This document shows positions 43,474 through 50,058 of a stretch of DNA of 50,058 nucleotides, one piece after another. The DNA lies in the IMG/VR virus record IMGVR_UViG_3300025131_000066, positions 1-50,058 of that record; one strand, 5' to 3'. Made by a program: the position numbers and the translations under genes. The stretch comes from a virus. Position 1 is the stretch's first letter; each line of letters opens with the position of its first letter. Below the pieces are notes generated by a model. That model saw only the letters and a program-made list of their open reading frames with translations, was not told the origin of the DNA and did not search any database.

Positions 43474-44655
43474 TTATTTACGTTTAAATTTTAACTTAGA
43501 ACTATTTGCACCTGATATAGCTTTCACTTTAAAACCGTTTATAAATACATCCCCTGGAGCATTATCTCTAGGTTCATTACTTATATTTTTAGATTTAGCA
43601 GTAATGTCTTTTATAGCATCTGCCTTACCTTGGTCATAAAAATGTTTTGCTATTGTATCAGAATTTCGCGCAGCATAGATAGCTTTATGATAGCCTTTAT
43701 AATCTGATATATTCCCCTTTTCATCTAAGAACTTCTTAACAAAATCGTTCAAATCAGATTGATTAGCCGCAACGTCGTTAGGATTATTAACACCATATCT
43801 AAATTTCTTTTCACCAAGATTGAAATCAAAACCTTTGAAATCATTAGTGAAATAATCTTTAGTAGTGCTTTTAAACTGTTCGTGACGTTGTTTAACTACC
43901 TCTTGTTCTTCGTTATATCTATTGAAGAAGTCAGTGGCTTTTTTCTGGTCGTTAGTAACTGAAGGTCTTAACTTAAGCTCTTCATAGTATTTACTTTTTA
44001 AACCTTCCAAATAACCCTTGGCTTCGGCAACTTCTTCCTTGAGTGCGAGTTTTTTCTTTTTAATATCTCGGTCCTCGTCGTACTCTTCGTCCCACTTAAA
44101 TTTATCGTCCATGATGAATTTAATTTCTTCATAATCTAGATGTGGTTTCGTTTGAGCATAATATTCTTCTAATAACACGTCATTATCTACAGTAGAATAA
44201 TCCGCATTTAATCTCATGTAATCTGTCATGTTACCACCAGTCTCTTTCATAAAAGCCACAAGCTTTTCTACATTTTCTGGTAATTCCATTTGTGGAACTG
44301 ACATAGGTTTTTCTACAACTGGCTCATTAACTGGAGTAGTTTCGCCTATTGGTTCAAATTCCTCTTCTTTAATTTCTTTAATAACTGGAGTTTCAGTTTG
44401 TTTTTCTTCAACCCTTGTAACTGCTTCTTCAACCTTTTCAATTGCTTTGTCTTCAACTTTAGCAATTTTCTCCTCTTTAACTTCAACAATCTCCTTCTTA
44501 ACATCTTCAACTTTTATAGGTTCTTCAACCTTGTTTTTGTTTTTAGATAAATCAACCTTTATAGGCCCGTCTTTTTTGTTTAGTTTTTTCATAGAAGGTT
44601 TCTTTTTTATCTTAAAAGAGCCTTCTTCTTTTACTTCGTTTTCTTCTTTTTTCAT
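43474..44655 (-). CDS. Scaffold-type capsid assembly protein
   Basis: A 393-residue, highly charged protein. The first 110 residues consist of Lys/Glu/Val repeats (KVEDKAIEKVEEAVTRVEEK), predicted disordered or coiled. Residues about 130-260 are helical (DNDVLLEEYYAQTKPHLDYE, LALKEEVAEAKGYLEGLKSK). The C-terminus is basic (SGANSSKLKFKRK). A charged coiled-coil protein between portal and capsid genes is the usual place and form of a scaffold, whose basic C-terminus binds the coat protein. The C-terminal Lys/Arg cluster fits this. It starts after a leader of TATAATATCATATC and is 28 bases from the portal gene. Confidence 0.72.
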   Translation of the reverse strand: MKKEENEVKEEGSFKIKKKPSMKKLNKKDGPIKVDLSKNKNKVEEPIKVEDVKKEIVEVKEEKIAKVEDKAIEKVEEAVTRVEEKQTETPVIKEIKEEEFEPIGETTPVNEPVVEKPMSVPQMELPENVEKLVAFMKETGGNMTDYMRLNADYSTVDNDVLLEEYYAQTKPHLDYEEIKFIMDDKFKWDEEYDEDRDIKKKKLALKEEVAEAKGYLEGLKSKYYEELKLRPSVTNDQKKATDFFNRYNEEQEVVKQRHEQFKSTTKDYFTNDFKGFDFNLGEKKFRYGVNNPNDVAANQSDLNDFVKKFLDEKGNISDYKGYHKAIYAARNSDTIAKHFYDQGKADAIKDITAKSKNISNEPRDNAPGDVFINGFKVKAISGANSSKLKFKRK

Positions 44656-44683
44656 GATATGATATTATATAATTAAATAGAAC

Positions 44684-47095
44684 TTATCTAGGAGTAAATT
44701 GCTCTAATCCAAAACCACCTAAATTATCAAATCCTTTAGATTCAAAATCAGTAGGTAGTAAATCATTTTGTCGTTGATTTATAAGTTCACTTTGTTGCGT
44801 TGCTTGTATTTTAGTTCTTTGATCCTTTCTGTCTTCTTTCTGAGTTTCAGCAGATCTCTTACCCTCTGACTCAATTTTAGCTAATTGCATGTTAAATTGA
44901 AACTCTAACTGCATTAGTTGTTTCTTTAACTCTGCTTCTTGTTGTAATTTTTGAATAGCAAACTGTGATTTCCCTTGCTCTATTTGTAAAGTATTTTCTG
45001 TTAAAACTTGCTGTTTTTGAGCTTCTGCTAAAACCGCTCTCTCTGCTGCTTCTGCATTTGCTTGAGCTTGAGCTTGTATGTTAGCTTGTTGAGCGGCTTG
45101 TTCTGCTTTGGCTTTTAATTTACGCCTTTTCTTAAGCATTTCATTAGCCAGTTTTAAGTTATTAATATTCCTTATATCTATAGCATCTTCTAGATCAATA
45201 CCTCCATGTTGTAATGCCACTTGAATATTTTGCTCTAACATAGCTTTTTCTTCATCATCAGGTTCTAGTTCTAGAAATATTCCAAAATCATGAAGACTAG
45301 CGGTAGCTACTTCATCTAGCGTTGCTACGTTATGTACAGATATACTATCTTCTAAAGCCATTCTAGTTAGCGGGAACATCAAAGCATCACCAACTCTTAG
45401 AGTAATATTCTCACATGTTTTCAATGTTAGATATAATCCAGCTTGCAAAATATGTCTTGTCGCTGTATTTGAATTAGCAGCAGCTAATTTCTGTAATCCA
45501 ACTAAAGCGTTTTTATCTGGAGTACTAGCATCTCTAGCCTCGTTAAGACCGGTGACATCTCTTATCATTTGTAAATAGTACTGATAAGTTTGTATTAACG
45601 ATTGTATTTTTGCGCCACCACTAGAAGATTGTAATTCTTGAATAGGTACTTTTCCTCGATTCATTTCACCATCTTGAGTTAATGATCTACCAACAATACT
45701 ACCTGTTTGGAAATACATGTTTAAAGCTTCAGCAGGATTATAATTAGTACCATTACCTAAATCAACTTCGGCTAAACCATCCATATCTAAATAAACACCA
45801 TCTGGAACTACTCTAGATAATACTTGTTGCAGTTTTAAATGCGCTAATTGAATCATATCAGCAAACCCAGTTATTCTACTAACTAAAGATTCTATCCTAC
45901 CCTTATACATTCTAGGAGCAGCAATATTATAGTTCATGTTAACTTTAGAAGTATTAGCTAAAGGTCTTGTCATATTTTGAGCTAGTTTCCATTCTAACAT
46001 TTTTTTATGACCTAATATTTTAGCTCCAGTATATAATACTTCAATAGATCTTGACACTCTTTTAAATGTATCTGCTTCTGGAGGATTAAATGTATCTTGT
46101 TTTTCTAATGCTTTTTCTAAACCTGCTGCTGTTTCTTTTATTTTAAATACTTGATTAGTATAAGTTTTATATTCAAAAAACAAAACTTGAACAGTTTGAT
46201 TATCTCTTTTACCATTCCAGTTTCTAGTATAACTAGTGTTTCCAGGGTATTTCTGAATCTCCTTCATATCTTCTGGAGACAAGTTTGGAAAACGTTTTTT
46301 TAGTTCAGGTATACTAATACTTTTAACTTCACCAACATAATACAAATCGTCAAAGTTTGGATCTTCTGTATAAGAATAAACTAAATTTACAGGATCTACA
46401 TAATCTACACTTATACCACCAGCTTTACTAAAACTAGTTTTTACAGCACCTATACCTAGAATTGTTAAATCTTGATTTAGTCTTTTTCTAGTTAAGTGGT
46501 ATTTATTTTTATCTAGTATTTGATTTATTAACTCTTCTTCAGCGAGTTCAATAGACTGTTTATAGTCTAATTGCATATGGGTGGCTAACTCTTCTATATT
46601 ACTCGGCATATCAGCACCAGTTACTGACTGTGACATATCTTTTCCCCAAGTTTGTTTAATTGCCTCGTTGAATCTTTTTAGTTGAAGATCTCTAATTATG
46701 CGCTCAGCATATCTAGTTCTTTTTTGAGTTGATTCAGGATCTTGAGCATAAGCTTTTACTTCATAACTTCTTTGTGAAATACCATTAACAACTATATCTA
46801 CAAACTTTGGTATAATTGGTACAGGTTTCCAATCTAAGTTTAAATATGATAAATCACCATTAATAGATAGCTCATCTTTATATTTTTGAATATTTTGTTC
46901 ACCCCTAGCATATAATCTTAGGTTATGGAAATTATTGTAATTAGTAGCAAATCTATATCCACCACCATTGTAGTTATCAAACCATTCGCCTTCAATAGCT
47001 CTACCCACGGATAATCCGTACTCCCATGTAGCTTTCTCAGCATCAGGTACTACCTGGTCAGGAAATGAGCTGCTAGTATTTGTCTTAATCTGCAT
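44684..47095 (-). CDS. Portal protein
   Basis: An 803-residue protein. The N-terminal part (NLRLYARGEQNIQKYKDELS, LDWKPVPIIPKFVDIVVNGI, EVKAYAQDPES) matches portal proteins of crAss-like phages. The core includes SLVSRITGFADMIQLAHLKL and a wing/stem region with MIRDVTGLNEARDASTPDKN. From about residue 660 it carries a long Gln/Ala/Glu-rich coiled coil (KQQVLTENTLQIEQGKSQFA) that would form a barrel projecting into the capsid, ending in a short Gly/Phe tail. The ATG directly follows the stop of the terminase gene with no spacer. It should form the dodecameric channel through which the terminase pumps DNA. Confidence 0.88.
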   Translation of the reverse strand: MQIKTNTSSSFPDQVVPDAEKATWEYGLSVGRAIEGEWFDNYNGGGYRFATNYNNFHNLRLYARGEQNIQKYKDELSINGDLSYLNLDWKPVPIIPKFVDIVVNGISQRSYEVKAYAQDPESTQKRTRYAERIIRDLQLKRFNEAIKQTWGKDMSQSVTGADMPSNIEELATHMQLDYKQSIELAEEELINQILDKNKYHLTRKRLNQDLTILGIGAVKTSFSKAGGISVDYVDPVNLVYSYTEDPNFDDLYYVGEVKSISIPELKKRFPNLSPEDMKEIQKYPGNTSYTRNWNGKRDNQTVQVLFFEYKTYTNQVFKIKETAAGLEKALEKQDTFNPPEADTFKRVSRSIEVLYTGAKILGHKKMLEWKLAQNMTRPLANTSKVNMNYNIAAPRMYKGRIESLVSRITGFADMIQLAHLKLQQVLSRVVPDGVYLDMDGLAEVDLGNGTNYNPAEALNMYFQTGSIVGRSLTQDGEMNRGKVPIQELQSSSGGAKIQSLIQTYQYYLQMIRDVTGLNEARDASTPDKNALVGLQKLAAANSNTATRHILQAGLYLTLKTCENITLRVGDALMFPLTRMALEDSISVHNVATLDEVATASLHDFGIFLELEPDDEEKAMLEQNIQVALQHGGIDLEDAIDIRNINNLKLANEMLKKRRKLKAKAEQAAQQANIQAQAQANAEAAERAVLAEAQKQQVLTENTLQIEQGKSQFAIQKLQQEAELKKQLMQLEFQFNMQLAKIESEGKRSAETQKEDRKDQRTKIQATQQSELINQRQNDLLPTDFESKGFDNLGGFGLEQFTPR

Positions 47096-49321
47096 TTATT
47101 CTATTATTTTTGAAGTATATCCTTTGTTATCATATTTTCTAAAACCTAATGATATAGGATCTATGTTTTTAACTGCTGATGGTCTATATCGATTTTTATT
47201 ACAAGCCATTATCGCTAAACCAGAGCTTATTGAAGCATCATGTTTAGTTCTTTTATTAATATCAAATCTTGCCCAATCTTCCAAGGTGCTTTGAAAATAC
47301 ATATCACCATATGAATCATTTATTAAACCAATGTAGGTTTCTATATATGATTCAATAGCTGCCGCGTGAGCTTGTTTAATATCTTCACTTGAATTAGGTA
47401 TTCCACCAATTTCTCTCTCTGTCACGGATAATTTATTCCACAGTTTATCTGGTCTATTCATTGAAAACCCTCTATAACCTCTTCTTTTAAAATGATAAAG
47501 TAATCTAGGTTTATTATTTTCACAAAGTATTGGCATTCCATAAAACACACAAGCCATTAGAACATCTTCAAAAAATATCTCAGCCGTTTGCGGTCTTGAT
47601 ATATATTCTAAGAAAAATTGATTTGGTGGAGCGTCTTCCATGCTGAACTTAGTAAGTCCGTGTAAAGCTCCATTAGAACCTCTTCCGTCTACAGTTCCTG
47701 ATATATCGTAACTATCACAACCAAAAGCTCCTATGTGTTCATTTCTAGGATATCTTACTCCACTCTTTATAATCACTTGATTTTGAAGGTTTTTAGGTGG
47801 AACCCAAGACACTTTAAATCTACCGTCTCTATTGGGGACGAAAATAACACTTGTATCTCTAATACCATTGTACCACTGAAATGACCCCTTAGTGATATTA
47901 GCAGCATTATTTATACCATCATTATAATCTATTTGTTGATAAATTTTCACTAAGTTAAATAAACTACCTTTTGTTTCATCTCTAAAAGCGTGAGCTTCTG
48001 TTCTAGGAAACTGACGATAAAACTCATTTAAACCATCTTGATCGTCTTTTAGTCCATCTGCTTCATTGTCCCAGTATTCTATAACACCTATTTTTATAGA
48101 TATACCATCAATACCTATTGTAGGTTTTTTTGGAGTATCAAACACTGGATAACCATGCATATCTATATAACCCTCATAATTCCATTCCATAGGAATAAAT
48201 AACGAATATAATCCAGATTTCGTTTGACCATTTCTATTTCTAACGGTAACATCTGAATTATTGTAAATATCTTTAAAATTTTGCCCACCTTTATCAAGTG
48301 CATTAGAAGTCGACCCCATCATACACTTACCAATAATTCTTCTACCTAATCTTAAACATGTCTTAGTTACCTTCCAGTTATTTTTAATGTTATCTGGTCT
48401 CTCCCATTTACCGCTTTCATCATGAGCTAATAGTTTTAGTTTTTCACCATCATAGCTATTATCTCCAGTATTTTTCCAATCTATAGTAGTATCTAATCCA
48501 TCTAATTCTTCTAATTTCTCTCTAGAATCTAATTTTCTTCTAGTTAATTTAGAAGCTGGGATTCTATATGCCAATTCGGTTTTAGGACGATCCATACCAT
48601 CTTGGATGGGTTTGAAAAAGAATGGATAGTTAACCGAGATGGGTACAACTTTATCCGTGAACATTTTCTTAGCATCTGCACCTGTTTTGGATAATACCCC
48701 AAATCTTGAATCGCTTGACATTGTGGCTTGATTAACAAGTTCTGCTGAAGCCATAAATGAAAATCCTGATCGTCTGTTTTTAAGGTAACACATTCCGTAA
48801 CATCTAGTATCGGCTTTACAAGCTTCCCAGAAGTAAAAGAATAATTTGTTTGATTCTCTATAATCTGCTGATCCAACATCGATTTTTGACCACTGTAAAT
48901 ATGTGTAATGAGTACCAGTAATATAGTTAGGAACACCATTGTTATAGTACCAATATCCTTCTTCTCTTCTATTAAATTCTTCTTCGATATAATCAAACCA
49001 TTGTTCTTTAAATTCTAATGGATACTCATCCCATTCAAAAGTACTTTTTATTCTATTTAGTTCTTTTGGGTATGGTTGTTTTTCCCAATATTGCTCTTCT
49101 TTTTTCTCACTTCTTTTAAACGCTTTGTTAACTGCTGGTAAAGCAATTCTGAGATTTTGAATTTCAATGATTTCTCCAATTTGTCCTGTTTTACTTATAA
49201 CAATAAAGTCATAGTCAGGATTATAACCATACTCCCATTTCTTAAACCTATTGTTCTTTTTTAAGATCTTGGGATTAACTACGTCTTTGACTATTTTAAA
49301 TAATGTTTGTTCATAACTCAT
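47096..49321 (-). CDS. terL: Terminase large subunit
   Basis: A 741-residue DNA-packaging motor with ATPase and nuclease parts. Visible motifs: an adenine-side region around YITGTHYTYLQWSKID (133-148), Walker A variant KNRRSGFS at 181-188, Walker B with catalytic acid LKLLAHDE at 295-302, coupling motif GSTSN at 336-340, the packaging-family motif FPRTEAHAFR at 438-447, and a RuvC-like nuclease beginning at Asp536/Asp539 (GAFGCDSYD). The Walker A lacks the usual GKT, as in many terminases. The start ATG overlaps the preceding stop as TAATG. The C-terminus (about 680-741) is basic. The length is a little above the usual 500-700 owing to a 160-residue N-terminal region shared with Bacteroidetes phage terminases. 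Confidence 0.9.
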   Translation of the reverse strand: MSYEQTLFKIVKDVVNPKILKKNNRFKKWEYGYNPDYDFIVISKTGQIGEIIEIQNLRIALPAVNKAFKRSEKKEEQYWEKQPYPKELNRIKSTFEWDEYPLEFKEQWFDYIEEEFNRREEGYWYYNNGVPNYITGTHYTYLQWSKIDVGSADYRESNKLFFYFWEACKADTRCYGMCYLKNRRSGFSFMASAELVNQATMSSDSRFGVLSKTGADAKKMFTDKVVPISVNYPFFFKPIQDGMDRPKTELAYRIPASKLTRRKLDSREKLEELDGLDTTIDWKNTGDNSYDGEKLKLLAHDESGKWERPDNIKNNWKVTKTCLRLGRRIIGKCMMGSTSNALDKGGQNFKDIYNNSDVTVRNRNGQTKSGLYSLFIPMEWNYEGYIDMHGYPVFDTPKKPTIGIDGISIKIGVIEYWDNEADGLKDDQDGLNEFYRQFPRTEAHAFRDETKGSLFNLVKIYQQIDYNDGINNAANITKGSFQWYNGIRDTSVIFVPNRDGRFKVSWVPPKNLQNQVIIKSGVRYPRNEHIGAFGCDSYDISGTVDGRGSNGALHGLTKFSMEDAPPNQFFLEYISRPQTAEIFFEDVLMACVFYGMPILCENNKPRLLYHFKRRGYRGFSMNRPDKLWNKLSVTEREIGGIPNSSEDIKQAHAAAIESYIETYIGLINDSYGDMYFQSTLEDWARFDINKRTKHDASISSGLAIMACNKNRYRPSAVKNIDPISLGFRKYDNKGYTSKIIE

Positions 49322-49599
49322 TATTTAGAACGTTTTTCTGGTGAAATAGAATAAGATTTTTTTGGCTTAATATCTTTTTTAGATTTGTCTTCCAAAATTT
49401 TCTCTTCTTCCTCCATTCTGTTTAATATCTCAAAAGCATCAAATATAGCTAGTTTCTTTGTTGCTGCTGCATTCTTTAACCTATCAGCAGACACATCGTC
49501 TCCAGAGTCAACTATTGGCTCTTTAGCAACCTTTATTAATTCGTTAACTGCAACTTGCCCAGCTTGGATTATATTCTTTTTCGTTTCCTTCGTATTCAT
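49321..49599 (-). CDS. Small helical protein before terL, possible small terminase subunit
   Basis: A 92-residue, all-helical, charged protein directly upstream of the terminase gene and overlapping it by one base (TAATG). The core LKNAAATKKLAIFDAFEILN is followed by an acidic helix and a basic tail (KKSYSISPEKRSK). Position and size suit a small terminase subunit or a packaging accessory factor, but no helix-turn-helix is obvious and I cannot name the family. Its start lies 56 bases inside the upstream gene. It has only one other Met (NRMEEE), which is far too late, so the overlap seems real. Confidence 0.55.
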   Translation of the reverse strand: MNTKETKKNIIQAGQVAVNELIKVAKEPIVDSGDDVSADRLKNAAATKKLAIFDAFEILNRMEEEEKILEDKSKKDIKPKKSYSISPEKRSK

Positions 49600-50058
49600 G
49601 CTTTACTACAATATTACTTGATTTCATACAATATAAACGCTGATTGTCTACTATAAATTCAAACTCTGAATGAGGTTTGAAAGTTACTAGCATCTCGTTT
49701 TTAATACCTATATTGTTTAGCTTTTTATTATCATACTTAATTATCCCTATATTAGGTTCTTCTAAATTTATATCAAACTTATTAGTGTTACATATAGGTT
49801 TAACAAAACACCTGTCTCCAAAAGTAATCCAATCTCCAGACTGTTTTTTATAAAGATATATTTGATCTAAAGAGCATAAATACATATCTTCGTTTAAATA
49901 TGATCTACTATTCTTTTCTTTACCTCTCATATCATAAAACCTTCTGAAGACGTTGTGATGAATCATTATTTGATCACCAATACTAATATCTGTTTTAAAC
50001 GCCTTAGGGAGCGCTAAAACAATCCCTATATTGTTAACTGACTTGAAACTTTCTACAC
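49544..50058 (-). CDS. GroES-like co-chaperonin, N-terminus outside window
   Basis: The frame stays open from the ATG at 49966 to the right edge and encodes VNNIGIVLALPKAFKTDISI followed by GDQIMIHHNVFRRFYD. This is the beta-barrel pattern of GroES-type proteins (conserved GxVxxxP and GDxVxxxxN), so the ATG at 49966 is internal and the gene is cut by the edge. A second similar half (GDRCFVKPI, then EEPNIGIIKYDNKKLNNIGI and VTFKPHSEFEFIVDNQRLYC) suggests two tandem barrels. Phage GroES-like proteins such as T4 gp31 let host GroEL fold the capsid protein, and the position ahead of the head genes fits that. Its 3' end overlaps the 92-residue gene by 56 bases. The assignment is from pattern only. 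Confidence 0.5.
   Translation of the reverse strand, partial: VESFKSVNNIGIVLALPKAFKTDISIGDQIMIHHNVFRRFYDMRGKEKNSRSYLNEDMYLCSLDQIYLYKKQSGDWITFGDRCFVKPICNTNKFDINLEEPNIGIIKYDNKKLNNIGIKNEMLVTFKPHSEFEFIVDNQRLYCMKSSNIVVKHEYEGNEKEYNPSWASCS

Noticed and set aside
48544-48996. A 150-codon open frame on the minus strand inside the terminase gene
   Set aside because: It lies wholly within the conserved ATPase region of terL in another frame, has a low-complexity, Ile/Leu-rich product and no leader of its own. It is a shadow of the real gene.

Overview
This window reads as part of the genome of a tailed double-stranded DNA phage of a Bacteroidetes (probably marine Flavobacteriia-type) host. The DNA is AT-rich, leaders are A/T-rich without Shine-Dalgarno sites, and the capsid-tail proteins carry motifs that I recognise from crAss-like (Crassvirales-allied) podovirus-type phages: terminase, portal, HK97-type capsid protein, P22 gp4-like ring protein and a large 'stabilisation' tail protein. 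One gene encodes a protein with a signal peptide and a type IX secretion sorting domain, which is a Bacteroidetes-only export route. TAA, TAG and TGA all end genes, so the code looks standard. I see no tRNA, CRISPR, integrase or lysis gene. Gene density is very high and no gene-free stretch exceeds about 100 bases.

Layout. From 1 to 18389 everything is on the plus strand: a 5'-truncated small virion protein (A1), a 666-residue protein (A2), a 3450-residue giant multidomain protein (A3), a 124-residue glycine-rich protein, a 1042-residue T9SS-type secreted protein and a short class II ribonucleotide reductase. A bidirectional terminator at about 18408-18442 separates these from the minus-strand genes, which run leftward from the right edge: GroES-like protein (cut by the edge), a 92-residue protein, terminase large subunit, portal, scaffold, major capsid, two small head-region genes, two ring proteins, two large tail proteins, a cupin-fold protein, B1 (246 aa), B2 (492 aa), the 3520-residue giant B3 and a 247-residue fibre-like protein.

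The main discovery is that A1-A2-A3 and B3-B2-B1 are paralogous three-gene cassettes in opposite orientation. The phage therefore has two diverged versions of what is probably its internal cargo/ejection protein set. Both giants share the same order: glycine-rich hydrophobic segments, an HExxH zincin, an EHxxP domain, a HAD phosphatase with a P-loop kinase nested inside it, and a conserved C-terminal block. A 1.1 kb segment encoding the HAD-kinase is nearly identical between the two copies even at synonymous sites, which suggests recent gene conversion. Short K-V-x-L-S-N or K-x-K-F-S-K motifs recur at domain borders and could be processing sites for the embedded protease.

Other points of note are a candidate -1 ribosomal frameshift at the end of B1, intrinsic terminators on both sides of the 258-residue gene that probably step down late transcription after the capsid genes, a GNAT-like domain inserted into B3 between direct repeats, and the T9SS cargo gene sitting next to the reductase at the convergence point. 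Functional calls rest on reading motifs by eye. No database search was possible.
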